The position numbers were made by a program, and so were the translations under genes. From Phoenix dactylifera (Eukaryota; Streptophyta; Magnoliopsida; Arecales; Arecaceae): DNA of 64,000 nucleotides. The notes under the pieces were generated by a model. It was given only the letters and a program-made list of their open reading frames with translations, was not told the DNA's origin and made no database searches. Position 1 is the first letter of the stretch; every line of letters begins with the position of its first letter. Below, piece by piece: positions 38,401 through 50,717 of this stretch. Location of the stretch: assembly GCF_009389715.1 (NCBI RefSeq), contig NC_052405.1, positions 7,791,194 to 7,855,193 on the forward strand. Direction: 5' to 3'.

Positions 38401-41400
38401 ATAAGTAGTCCTCCCGAAGATCATTTAGTAGGTGGATATTAAATTCTCTTTGGCTTTGCATGAGCACATTGTAGTAATTATGAATTATATCAATTCTCCT
38501 TTCAGTGATTACCTAATGCAGGATATCCATCTTTTTTTTTTTTTCATTTTAGAAGCTCAATTTTTCTTACTTATTTACATGTATATGTATGTTTTACTTT
38601 CTAAAGATGCTTGCAAAAGAAGTTATAGAAGATAGCTTGCTCCCATTTATGACACATGAAGCTCCTAATGTTGAAACTGATGGGGAGCCAATTTCTCAAA
38701 AGGTACCCACGGGTTTTATCTTTTATCTTCAAGTATGTATTCTGTTCTAATTCTTTTGGGTCCAATCTTTTGTATAGGGTTTGTCAAAGATAAAGGTGGG
38801 ACCATCCTCCTTAGCATTGCTTGCAAAGGCTGCGCTTATGGGTTAGAAATCTTTTCTCAAGTATTGATTGTTCATTTAAGATCAATCTGTTTGTCATCCT
38901 GCTTAAATATAATACTGGAGTTGTTTATAAACCAGTCTTGCAAGAAAAAAATTGCTATATTGTGTCCTTTCATTTATCCTGAGTATAAATTCTGTAGCAA
39001 AATATGTATGCAAAAGCGAGGGAAATGATTGGTCGTATAGAAAGGCAAAGTCTGTTATATCGGAGTCCATACAAATGAGTCAGACAGTTGAAATGGAAGA
39101 ACTAGAGAAGCAGTTGGCTGAGGACCCTGGGATGTATCCCCTTAAGCCTGTAATTGCGGTTGCTTTTCTCACGGTCTTGAAAGATTGTGAAGTACATTGT
39201 TCGAACGAAGGGGCTGAAGTGAAAAGGTTGGGTGGGCTTCATGTGATTGGGACATCCTTACATGAGTCTAGGCGAATAGATAATCAGGTGAGTTACCATC
39301 ATGTCATTAGCTCTAATATAAGCTAGCTTATAGCTATGCAAATTCAGCTTATGTATGATTATTGCAACGTATTTTGTTTCCACCACTGCTACATTGATGG
39401 TTTGAAAATTACACTAGTATTCTGGTTTTAATATGGTTAAATGATATTTGATTCTTATGCCTAATTATGTTTCTAGTAGCCATTATGGATTGAGTGTGAT
39501 ACAAGTATGCCTATGGAATGATCTACTTCAATTAACTTACTTCCATCAAATTGTATTTGTAGGCGCAAAATTTAATATCCTTAAAAAAATGTTCTGACGT
39601 AATTGTTGGGATCTTCTGTCAGTTGTCTTTCCTAAAAATCTGATGTAGGTGGTGATTCTCTTCAGCTCTGTAATGACAACATGTCATAGTGGTAGTACTT
39701 TCAGAAGCTGGCACTAAAGGAAAACTAATCATTTTCATGTGCTGTCTTGTCTTTACCCTTAAGTAGCTGCTAGAGGCTTGTGTTTTCAATTAAGAATCTG
39801 AATTCCAGTTTTCTGTTTCTTATGTTAATGCATGTGAATTGTGCATTCTTTTACAAATTTTTTTGAAATGAACCTATAATTGGGTTATTGAGATATGCCA
39901 TCAAGAGATCCCTTTGCTGGGATGAAACATTAGGTAATATGTGTTATACTCTTATTATTATGATAGTAAAGCATATCTATGACCTGTCTTTTTAGTGGAG
40001 TTTTTTAATTTTGAATTTTTTTTGTGTACTATCATCAAACTGTTAGCAAAACCGAGTTCTTCCCTCTAGTAATGATTCTGCATTTTGTAAATATTATATT
40101 CATCTAGTGGAATTTATAGAAGCTTATCTAGTGAAGGTAATTTTTTTTTGTTGACTGAAAACGTAGTCCTGCTATGTTATTTTTTTTTAATCTTTAGAGT
40201 ACCATATCTCTTGTCATGCCAGAAATTTCATGGAAGCCATTGTTGTTGAGTCACCCAAGCTCATATTGTTTTCTTTTCAGCTTCGTGGGAGAGCAGCTAG
40301 ACAAGGTGATCCTGGATCTACAAGGTTTATGGTAAGGTACTATTTCACTACCGATTTAGAAAAGTTTATCAACAAAATGTGGTGAGGGTCAGCCTCAATC
40401 AATGCAATAGTATGGTTGCTCCATTGTGAGCCGAAGTTCACATATTCAAAACATAGAAATAGCCCCTCTGCACGTAGGGGTAAGGCTTTGTACATCTGAC
40501 CCTCCGTAGACCTCGCAATGATTTGTGCGTCATGCACTGGGCTGCCCTTTTTTTTATCAACAAAATGCGGTAGCAGTTTGATCTCTCGAATATTGAATGT
40601 GCTTTGGCCATAGATGTTGCTACCCTCAAAATATATTTGTTATATTTGTGGCTTCAATAAGAAGAATGTAGCTATCCCCTGCCCCCTGTTTTTCTCTTCA
40701 CTAGTAGACAAGCATGTGCAAATGCATGTTTAGATTGACAAATCAAATAGTTTTGGGGAGAGAGAATTTGCGAAAAGACAAATTTGGCTGGAGTTCATCT
40801 TTTCAACTAATTTTCTATCCAAAACTGCCCATACCACATAGCTGTCATATATACAAAGGTTCACCATCTCGGTATTGGACCCCGTACCAGTGCCACACTA
40901 GCACAGTGTCGGTATGATACAGTATAGATTTTATTTTTTGGGTATACATCTATATCGGATATCGGTACCGAATCAGTATGGTACGATATGCCCCGTATTG
41001 TTCTGTTCGGGCCAGTACGGCATACCATGATATATACTAAAGTTTTATATGAGAATATTTGAAATTCCACCCAAGAGTAAATTTGACAAACCGAAAAGCT
41101 TCTCCTCACTCATTTTAATATAGTATAGTATTAGATATCGATAAGAAGTACTACATTACTGGAGTTGCTGGCTATATTTAAGTGCCACTATAAGAGAGAC
41201 TCAAGAAAAAGGAAGTAGGAGTTATAACTTCACAAATTCAAGTTTGCTAGGCCGATAGCAGGATTAGTTAGTTGGTTACAAGGGGGAAGTATGCGTCCAG
41301 CACTTTTTCTTCAAAGCAGTCTCGATTTTCTTGTGGTTGGTCAGCCTCCGAGCTGAATAACTTCTGGTCAGGAATTCAGCTTACAAAGGGGAAGTGGTGA

Positions 41401-44400
41401 AAAAGAATGGAAAGTAGAAAGAGGGGTTGAATTAGTTGTGTGCTATACTAAAAATGAAATGGTGTTCGTTCTGCATGAGTGTGCTAACCAAAAGCTAGGA
41501 CATTAGTAAGGAATGGCTATCTTGCTAGATGCTCTCTGTGAACTGAATCCCTACCGAACATTTAGTCAATTCATTGCACCATGCACCATTTAAGGATGTG
41601 ATGGATGAAAGAAGATAGAACAAAGTATACTAATACATAAGAAGGCAATTGATGCAGGTAATCAAGTAAACTTCCTAAAAGAGAGTCTGTTCAGAAGATA
41701 GCACATCTGAAACCTTTAAAAAGTTAAATTTCTATTTGATAATGAACTAAACTTTTAAGTTTGGGAGTTCCATTGTAGAACTACATTGATTTTTCCCCTC
41801 TTGACCTAAGCCTGATCCAAATTGCATATATTTCAACCTACACTACAGGTTTATCAGCTTCATTTCATTTTAACCAAGCTGGATTTAATCCTATTGCCAT
41901 TTATTGAATGATAAATACTCATCATGCCACACTATAGTCCATTAAGATGGCTGCATTGATGGTGTGTGACTTGCGTTACTCTTGTTCTCATTTCCCTTGT
42001 CATTTATATGCTCCTACAGTCCTACCGGCTCAAGTATTGATCTCACCCTTCATATGATCTTTCCTTGTTTAATGCTATTTGTGTGTTTTTTTTAATGTCA
42101 CATGGGTTTGTTATCACATACAACCATAGCATGACTGCAGTGTAAATCTTTAATTATTTATTTTTCAAATTGCTTGTAGGCATAATAATTGTTAGCAGTC
42201 TAAGATCTATTTTGAGACTAGATTTTTGAAATTAGAATTATTATTAGAATGGTGGACAGTATGTTCTATCCATAGTTGGAAACTGTATTCCTTTGCTCCC
42301 GTTTCTCATCTCTTTCAGAGATACTGTCTTTCTATGATGTTGTTTCTTATACCATAAAGTCATTTTGACATATTCAGACTAAAGAAGTCTACGACATCTG
42401 TACATATTCAGTTCGGCCTGTTTGTTTTTTTGTGACAAAGAAACTGAATCATGTTCTAATGGAACAGCCTACAGGATGAGATGTTTCAGAAGTTCAATTT
42501 TGATACTGAGTGGGCAGTGAAACTCATATCAAAGATTACAAATAATGAAGACATACCAATTGAGGGCCATACCATTGTAAAACAGGTCTTCTTAGTGATA
42601 CCATCTTGTTCCTTTTTTCCTGATCAATATATGTTTTTCAATGCTCTGCTGAACTTATTTATGAATATGCAGCTTTTGGCACTTCAAATAAATGCAGAGA
42701 AGTACTTTTTTGGAATAAGGAAGAGTCTTGTTGAGTTTGATGAAGTCCTGGAGGTAGCCATGATATAATTGTTTCACTGGTGACAGAATTTTAATTTCAT
42801 TGAATTGGTTTTGTTACTTATATTGATTGTCATTAGTTGCCATATTCTGCTACCATGTACTCTAAATAAGCCACCATGATGGACTCATTGTTGCTGGAAG
42901 ATCATTCTTTGCAAAGTTCTTATATAGTGATAAAAATGAAGTCACAAGAGGAGTAATATTGTCCTACTGGGCAGGATACTGGATGCAGAGAACATTGACA
43001 CAGATGTGCTCAAGCGGATGAATATAGCAGAAGTAAAAGGAAGTTTCATGTTTGTATTGTTAATACGATGGTGGTGAAATTAACAAAGATACTGCAATAA
43101 ATGCCAACCACATTCTTGTTCTCTGTCCTTCAAAAGAAGTGACTTGTGCTTTCCTCTATCCCCTTTATGAGGCTTGTGCTGGTTAAGCTGATGATTGGGT
43201 CTATTATTATTCAATTGATCTGCTTAGGTTCCCACGAATCCTGCAAGGCATAAGAAATAAGAAACTTTATGCATTTCTTCATTAACTGTAAGAAACTGAA
43301 ATCTGATATTAAAAATAAAATATTTGGCAAATCAATTAACGAGGATGCTGCAATTTCTTTTTTAAAGCTTGATGGTTGCTTGGCCAATGGAACAAGCTAT
43401 ACTTCAAGTATTGCAGCAACTAATAACCTGGGGTATATGAATCCTTGAATGGAGTCAATATATCTGTGAACCCATTCTAAATCATAGATGTGCGGCACTC
43501 AAAAATAAAAAGCTGGTCAGACGATAGGTGGCAGTTCCATCAGAAGCATATTAGATGTATATGGTCTGCATATACATCTAATATGCTGCTTATGTACTAA
43601 TCTAATCTGATTCAGCAAATGTTAATGGGTTTTTAATCTATGAACACAAAGGGAAGTTGTGATTGGTTCTGGAGCTGTAAGCCTGTAACAGTAGAATCAT
43701 ACTTGTCTCTTGTGCATTTTAGCATATTTTTTTTTGAATTATCATATCAATTACTACCTTCAAAATTCAACAATTGGTTCTGTTTTTTAAGCAATTCCAT
43801 TTTTTCTTCCCCATGATTAACTATTCTTATGTTCAGAATGTCTTGTTACTGGTAATTTAGGTCTTCTAACTAAAAATTTCCTAGTTTCATCAGGTCCAAA
43901 GAAAGCATGTCTACAACCTTAGGCAGTTGATTTTAACAGGTGATTCTGAAAGCTGCCGTGAACAAATATTTCAGTAAGTTCTGAAATTTGATGTTTATCT
44001 GTATTATGAGGACACGTCCATGAAAACATGTTGATGTGCATTAGTTAGCGCATGAATAGATTGCAAGAAAAGGTCATTGTATTGTAGAAATTTTATCATC
44101 TCCTGCAGTATGCACTAGAAATATAATTTGGTGGTCTTTAACTATTTTTTTCCAATCAATATCTGAGACATTTTGTATATAGTCAAAAGTCATACAAAAC
44201 TTCCATGACTGACTCTTTATTAGCATTCTCTTGCATCTTGTACAGTTCCATCCTTATTAATCTGTACCTTGATGAACAAGCAAGTTGAGTCTCTTTTTAA
44301 CATCTTTTGCAAAAAAAAAGGGTCTGGTAAACCAAATCTGCTCGTGATTTTATGGTTTCCTCATGTTGCACACACTTTTTGGATCTTGGGGATCCTTGTT

Positions 44401-47400
44401 AGATGGGTAGTTTCATCTGGAAGGGTGTTTGCCCAAGGGTTAGTTTTCTCTGTCGGTGTAAAACAAGGATACATTGCTTGTTTAAAATAACATGGAGGAG
44501 AGGGTACCTAGATGATTATACAGTTTGTAGATTCTGCTGTTGGCAGAATCTAGTAATCAAATGTACTGGCAATTCCTATAATTTTTAGTTCATGGTCAGA
44601 TCTGTCTAGAGCCTTATCATTTCTGGGACTAGCTCCCTGCAAGAAAATCAGCTTGGTGGTCAGATCTGTTTGTCGGATAATCAACTCATTCAGCTTGCTC
44701 AAGAAATAATGTGGGTTTGCACTTAGATCTCAGAATATGTGGATTTCAGGCTTTACGTTTATCTAGAAATAGCAGAATTTTTTTAAATTTTCAGGCGTCT
44801 CTAAATTCTCACAACATCAGGCTGATATTATTGTGGGCCTACAATATGGCATTTGGTACTGGGTTGGGTACTTCAATTAACCATGTTGACTTATCCTTTG
44901 TTGTGGGTTTGTTATAGCTGTATATGTTTGCATACATGCGTGCATGCATTTGTCTTAGGTGCTAAGTGTTAACTCATCACTGAATTGACTCTTTGCAGCG
45001 GAGGGGATTGAAAAATAAGATTATCATAAATTTGAAAATCTTGTTTGTGCAAGTCCGTGAAATTTAAAAGTATACCATACACTTGCTCATATTTTGACAC
45101 GAAACCTCAGGCAGTTCAAGAAAACCATATTGCAGTGGATGCCAATGATCTGTCCTCCCAGTTTCTAGTTATTCCCAGTTTCATTGGTTGTTGTCCAACT
45201 CTTATATGACTATTGTAAACAATGCAATATTTATAATATATACTAATTCTTAAAGTTGTAAAGACTAGACAATATGTAGTTCACTAAATTACTGAGACAT
45301 TCTAGGATTTCATGATGGTTAAATTTGTTTCAAGTGGATGTAAAAATAAATATGGTGTCTTGCAAGTAGGTTGAAAATTCAATATTACATTTGTCTATTT
45401 GCTGTAATTTAGTGCACCAACAACTGGAAATAGTGTTGTGATGTTATTTGATCTACTAGGTTATAGGTACAGTGAATGCAATATGTTAACTTGATCATAT
45501 ATTTCCTTCAATGTTGCACAAAAAGAAGACTTCTAAAAATTGAAGGCCAAATTTTACTTGCTCTCTTTCAGACTTTGTATACATGTTTCTAGTTTCAAAA
45601 TGTTGGTTTCAAGGTAAGTTCTTCTTGTTGCCTGTTGCTTCCCCTGTGAAAAGTTGCTGAAGAAAAATTTGCTTGTAGGTACATGCAAGCAGTAGTAGAT
45701 GAAATTGTTTTCGGAAATATTGATCCACTTAAGGTACCTAATCTTCTTTGAAATGTCTAGTTTGGACATTTCTTAACATTTCGTGTTTTCTCATATAGCT
45801 TCTCTCTGTTCTATAGCATCCAAGCAACTGGAGACTTGGAAAGCTCTTTAATGAGTTTGTCGGAATTGGTGGAAAGATATTGGCTGGTAATTACCACTGC
45901 AAAGCAATATCTTTGTATTATCTTAAGTGCCTGTCATTTTGCTTTGCCAGTAATCCTGCAATAAAAAACATCTAACAGACGTCACATAATGGTGTTCCAG
46001 AATCATTTGCAGGGATCAGGGAGCAGGTTATATTATCATCAATTGAGCAGATTAGTGGATTAGGCTCTATAAAGGTTGACACTTTTTCTCTTCCAAACTT
46101 GCCGATACCTCCAAGTACATTCAGGGGAATTTGCAAGAAAAATTCTTCTTTGAAACGTTGGCTTGCTATCTGTACTGATGATACAACAAAGTGAGTTCCA
46201 TTCAATTGTATATTACTATTTATGTGCATGTGTGTACATGTGCACATACTCTTCTAACCTGAGAGTTTTATGGTTCACAAAATGTAGGAAAGGAAGGTAC
46301 CAAGGGACTTGCAACCTTATTCGCAAGTATCTTGGGGACTTCTTAATTGCTTCCTATTTAGAAGTTGTACAAGATTCTGGTTATGATGATACATATGTTC
46401 AAGAAATTGAGGTAACATACATTTATGGGTTGTTTCATTTCTCTCATTCTTCATGTAAGTTGTATATTTCCATTTATCATCTGTAGGTATTACTGCATTA
46501 TTCAGCACTATAAAGAGCAGTGCTACAATCATGGTATGCCGTACCGGCCCGTACCGGACCGGTCCGGTTCCTGACCGGTTCGGTACAACGGTGGAAAACG
46601 GTTCCGGCCCTAAAGGGGCTGGAACTGAGCGGTACAAAGGTGTACCAGTGTAGGTCTCCACCGGTACGGCGACGGGTACCGAACCGGTCCGGATCTCCAC
46701 TGGTATGCTTTTAGGGCCGGAATTGAGCGGTACAAAGGTGTACCGGTGCGGGTCTCCACCGGTACGGCGACTAGTACTAAACCGGTCTGGATCTTCACCG
46801 GTATGCCGACCGGTACCGGTTTGGCGTACCTTGGATACAATAGTTTGTGAATTTTTTATTTTTTAACATCTTTTTTGTTTGCTGCTCCCAATTAGCTCTT
46901 TGATACATTATGAGCAATGAAACAATAAAAATCCATGATGCAGAAATTTGATATTCTTGAAAGAAAATTGATTAATAAATAATATTTGGCTGATGTTCAA
47001 TTTGCGAGAAGAGAGTATAGAGTGCTTTGCAAAATTCACGTGTTTATGATGATCGTTTTAGGTTAGTTATAAACCAAAATTTAAGCAACTACTGCTGCCT
47101 AGTTAGGATGGCCTATAATTTACTCCTTTTTTTAATGGAAAACATTGAGCGACAAAGAATTTTAGTCATCTCATGATAAGGTAGGTGTTCATCAGTAGCT
47201 TCTTTCCTTCTCTATTTTGAATGTCAATTTTATTTCTTTCTTCGATTCTAGGCACATGTTGTTCCAGTATTTTACTAGCATGCATATGTAGGTTTTTCAC
47301 CCAGTAAGTACCAGTACAGTAATTCTGCTGCATGAAAATGGACCAAAATTACCATAGGTATAGTTCAACTGCTTCCTAATGTTAGTCGTTGAATGTAACC

Positions 47401-49264
47401 AAAAAACATTAGTTATTAAACTTTGAGCCTCTACATATTTATCTGAGATGTCTTCCAATGAAATATGTTTTTCTAATACTTGATGTAAAAGAATTATTGG
47501 CTTCATAAGAGAAGCTTATTTAGTCAATATATCAAAACAAGCTTGATGCATATGTCTCTGGTTTAGGGCTCTTTTGTTGGCATTCTTCACCTTCACTTGT
47601 TACAACTTTGGATATTTATATAGGTTCAATATATATTTAAATTTTGTAAACCTCACTGCAAGGTTCGCTGTACCGAGCGTACTGTACCCGTACTGATGGG
47701 TACCGGTATCGGTACACCAATGTCGGTACGTCTGGCGTACCACATACCGTACCGTATCGTACCGACACTTGGTACGCCTATACTAGTGCGGCATCGGTAC
47801 GGGGTTCGGTACCGGTACGGCGAACCTTGCCTCACTGATTTTGGAGTATGAATATATTTTCTTTTGTCTTGTATGTATTTGAGTTAAAGCTAGCATATAA
47901 TATTTGCATCTCACTTTTGTATGTGACGACTTTCCAATTTAAGAGAAGAGTATCTTAATCTCTGACTTTTTTCGCCATAAATAGTCCTGAATGCTAAACT
48001 CCATTGTGGACATAATAATGTATAAAAGTGTCTCTGGGTATTAAAATATAACTATACAGAACTTTAAAGTCAATTGTTGAAAACTGGAAAAGTGAAAATT
48101 CCCTGGATGCACCCTTTTTATTAAATTTTTCATGAGATGTATATTATAAGCAATAAGTGATGCAGCAGCTGCCCGTGATCATCTTCTTTTTTAAAAATAA
48201 GATAGCTTAGGATGTGACTATAGATATTATTTTGGAAAATTAATTTGAGAAGCTTTTGGTGGATGACCAGATGGACCTAATTAAACATTTTAATATATTT
48301 TGATATTTAAAAAGTTATTCCGGTACATTTATGAATTTTAATTCATATGTATTTCTTTCCTCCATTTTTGAGAATTAATTTGAGAAACTTAATGGCCTTA
48401 TCTATTTTCTTGGATAACAAGGTAGCAGCTAAAGAAAAAGAAATCAAAGTATGAACTGCTCAGGTCACATTAGTAAATCCTGGGGAATGATGAAAACACA
48501 ATAATTACCATATAAACTAATGCGGGCATCTGATTGTGCACTTGACTGCTGCCTAAGATTGTGTTGTCTGACATTTTTATCAACAATGAGAAATAAGATA
48601 TGCCTGTTTTTCTTTCTTTGGTACATGCGCATATTTGTGCTCAGCAGCATTCGCTGCCATAGTGCCATTGTGATAGGCAAAAGCCTGGAACTGGAACTAT
48701 TGACACCAGTTTAAGATTTCAGGGTAGGCTGAATTGATGTTTCAGTAGTTTAGCTGTGACTGCTGTTATATTGCCTTTTATCTCATTTCAATTCAAATAG
48801 GCTGCTGTATCTGTCTGTTGAAACTTCTTACAATGAGGACAGCAGGAGACAACTTATGCAGTTCCACTATAATGCATGTGCATGGAAACACTTATTGCTG
48901 TTTCGTTTTGTTGTTGGATTACAGAGAGAAGTAATTGTGAAGACACTAGATTGTTTCTGGAGGGACCATTTGGTTAATATGAACAGGCTCAGTTCAGCGG
49001 TAAATTCCATACATCTTTGTGCATCCGAGCATGGTCTCATATATTTTGTTCTATTCAGCCAGACATTTTAAACAAGAAAACTGCACAAGTTGTTTACAGG
49101 TCAATGTTCGGAGCTTCGGTCATAGAGATCCTCTGGAAGAATACAAAATAGATGGGTGTCGCTTTTTCATCTCAATGCTTAGTGCAACACGACGATTGAC
49201 AGTGGAATCATTACTTCATTATTGGTCATCCCCTATGGACTCTGAAGAATTATATGCACCATAA
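27686..49264 (+). CDS. SECA2: Chloroplast SECA2 preprotein translocase motor ATPase
   Basis: Thirty-one exons keep phase: 27686-27886, 27969-28106, 28226-28295, 28496-28560, 28630-28750, 29644-29735, 29878-29943, 30211-30275, 30352-30439, 30556-30621, 30732-30847, 31128-31218, 33402-33485, 33602-33694, 33791-33886, 34000-34085, 37253-37331, 37451-37564, 38607-38702, 38778-38841, 38998-39287, 40281-40336, 42468-42585, 42673-42753, 43894-43973, 45679-45733, 45817-45886, 46001-46190, 46288-46411, 48925-48999, 49100-49264. Total 1064 aa. The Ser-rich first 60 residues look like a transit peptide. Walker A is MKTGEGKTL, the Walker B region [20 protein letters not shown], then [23 protein letters not shown] and [10 protein letters not shown]; most SecA proteins have Gly at the second Ala. 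DEGRNP and the absence of a C-terminal zinc motif fit SECA2 rather than SECA1. SECA2 drives ATP-dependent insertion of inner-envelope proteins through SCY2/SECE2. Seven transposon insertions sit in its introns. Confidence 0.95.
31784..32253. mobile_element. MITE with GGGCTCGTTTGGTTCGC inverted ends
   Basis: A 470-bp element in SECA2 intron 12. The left end GGGCTCGTTTGGTTCGC is a perfect inverted match of the right end GCGAACCAAACGAGCCC. The trinucleotide GAA flanks both sides (31781-31783 and 32254-32256), compatible with a 3-bp target duplication of the PIF/Harbinger (Tourist) kind. The inside contains further mirrored phrases around GGAAAGT and CATGGAAAA and no coding capacity. Confidence 0.88.
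32360..32429 (+). repeat. (CA)n(GA)n microsatellite in SECA2 intron 12
   Basis: About 8 CA units followed by about 25 GA units. Simple-sequence repeat, likely polymorphic. Confidence 0.97.
36430..36613 (+). mobile_element. GTACCG-rich hAT-like MITE, copy A (SECA2 intron 16)
   Basis: Begins CATGGTATGCTGTACCG and ends GGTACGGCGAACCT, with dense GTACCG/CGGTAC palindromes inside. Its right two thirds match copy D closely and in the same direction, including the phrase CTAGTGCGGCA. Flanks ATTTCAGA and TTTTCAGA suggest an 8-bp target duplication with one mismatch; exact ends are uncertain by 1-2 bases. Confidence 0.8.
37602..38336. mobile_element. MITE with AGGCCCCGTTTGGGGGAGCT inverted ends
   Basis: A 735-bp element in SECA2 intron 18. 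Left end AGGCCCCGTTTGGGGGAGCT pairs with right end AGCTCCCCCAAATGGGGCCT, 19 of 20 bases. The subterminal parts (AAAAAGCT, AAAGTGCTTT) are also mirrored, and the middle is very AT-rich (ATAATATAAT type). I see no unambiguous target duplication, so the superfamily is open. Confidence 0.82.
40383..40552 (+). mobile_element. Au-type SINE (SECA2 intron 22)
   Basis: The unit contains GGTTGCTCCATTGTGAGCC, then a degraded B box, then GCACGTAGGGGTAAGGCTTTG and GTCATGCACTGGGCTGCCC and a T-rich end, the order recalled for the Au SINE family of angiosperms. An 18-bp direct repeat with one mismatch (TTTATCAACAAAATGTGG at 40365-40382, TTTATCAACAAAATGCGG at 40553-40570) flanks it, the mark of LINE-assisted insertion. 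The decayed B box suggests it can no longer be transcribed well. Confidence 0.88.
40855..41029 (-). mobile_element. GTACCG-rich hAT-like MITE, copy B (SECA2 intron 22)
   Basis: A 175-bp element in reverse orientation to copies A and D: it opens AAAGGTTCACC and closes GGCATACCATG. A perfect 8-bp direct repeat ATATATAC flanks it (40847-40854 and 41030-41037), the hallmark length of hAT insertions. It is more diverged than A and D and so probably older. Confidence 0.85.
46530..46833. mobile_element. GTACCG-rich hAT-like MITE, copy C (SECA2 intron 29)
   Basis: A 304-bp element opening CATGGTATGCCGTACCGG and closing TTTGGCGTACCTTG. Flanks GCTACAAT (46522-46529) and GATACAAT (46834-46841) form an 8-bp duplication with one mismatch. 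Unlike the other copies it carries an internal tandem duplication of about 98 bp (starting near 46621 and 46719, each beginning GGAA(C/T)TGAGCGGTACAAAG). Confidence 0.85.
47659..47829 (+). mobile_element. GTACCG-rich hAT-like MITE, copy D (SECA2 intron 29)
   Basis: A 171-bp element with inverted ends CAAGGTTCGCTGTACCG and CGGTACGGCGAACCTTG (16 of 17 matching). A perfect 8-bp duplication CCTCACTG flanks it at 47651-47658 and 47830-47837. Clean ends and duplication make it the best-defined copy. Confidence 0.92.
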
Positions 49265-49399
49265 AAATCAAACGCATAGGTATAAAATATCATTTCTCTG
49301 TGTTATATCTGGATTCTTCATGAATTCGGTTTTGGCCCCCTTGGGTAGAGTTTGGGTCATTTTAGTTTCAGTGGATTCACCTTTAGTCCAAAAAGTCTG

Positions 49400-49405
49400 A
49401 ATAAA
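49400..49405 (+). terminator. Candidate polyadenylation signal of SECA2
   Basis: AATAAA about 140 nt after the SECA2 stop codon. Confidence 0.35.
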
Positions 49406-50675
49406 ATCCATAAAAAAAAGAAAAATTAAGAGAGATGAAAGTTAATTACATCATTTGATTGTATTTTGAGTTATCTTTGATCATGATTTGTGTAGTTTGG
49501 GTCGCTTTAGACTAAAACTAAACTCTATTGAAGCTAAATACATTTATAGGAATGTGCCAATCTGTTGTGAATCAATGTAAAATATCACGTAATTAAGCAT
49601 AGACATTATTGGGGATAAAATAAGTTGCACCTATGTATTAGTACCATACTTTTATGAGGTGGGTCATTCAAATAAACAAAGGTCGTGGCATCATCATCAC
49701 TGTCTCAATATGGTGGAATTTTGGTCAGAGAGAGAGAGAGGGAGCAATTACTAGAGGTGGTGGAGTTTTGGTCAATTCCTCCTTCAAATTGTTGTTAGAG
49801 AGAGTGCACTTGCTAGAGGTGGGTGTTCAGTGACTTGTTAGGGAGGGGCGAATGTCCATGGCATCTTCCATCAGCAACTGTCAAAAGGAAACAAGTGGAT
49901 CATTGTGGTGACATCAACAATGCTTCATTGCTCTTAAAATTCCATATACTAAGAAAGAGTCACGGGGTCAGTCCCCAAATAGCAATAAAAGCCCATTTCT
50001 AGAGTTTTGGCACTTCTGATTGGTTTCGGTTGAAATTGCTAGAACTGGTCATAATCAAACTGAAACCAGCTGAAATTAACAAAAACCAAAAGTTTCAGTC
50101 TGTTTCAGATTGTTTCAGGCCAAACCCCATCTGTTTCGGCAAGTCTTTTAATCTTACTCTGCCTTATTTCTTTTGTTTTTTTTGGTTAACTGTTATTTCT
50201 TCAGCGCATGAAATTTAGTTTGTCTTTGGAATCATTTAGAAACTTTAGTGTCACTTGACTGTTTTGGTTGGTTTCTTTTTCATTGACTGTTAATGTTTTA
50301 TTTTACAGGCAGCACATGATCATGTACAAACACTTGGCACATGTGATTGATATGACCCTTCTGGTGGAAGATATTGCTGTGCCCTTGCAAGTTTTCAGAA
50401 TGTCTTTAACCGATGCGAGTGGAAGGAGTATTTGATGGATGGTTGTGATCTGCATGATTGTTTCAAGTGGATGATGATAGATGGCGGCAATACCATCAAC
50501 CAACAAAATGTTCGGGCCTAGATTTTCTTCAAAAGACTTCTATTTAGGTAAATTGATAGATAAGAAATTCTACTTTTAATTGTAGTTTCTCTCATCTAAG
50601 CTCTGAGAAATCAACATTGGTGTGTTCTATTAGCTATATATTTATAGAAGTGGGAATCATGTGACTTACAAAAAC

Positions 50676-50681
50676 CTCTCT

Positions 50682-50717
<36 letters not shown>
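50676..50717 (+). repeat. (CT)n(GT)n microsatellite
   Basis: Short CT run followed by about 14 GT units. Confidence 0.95.

Noticed and set aside
46317..46840. Open frames rich in Val-Pro-Val-Arg-Thr-Gly on both strands
   Set aside because: They are translations of the GTACCG palindromes of MITE copy C, not a protein.
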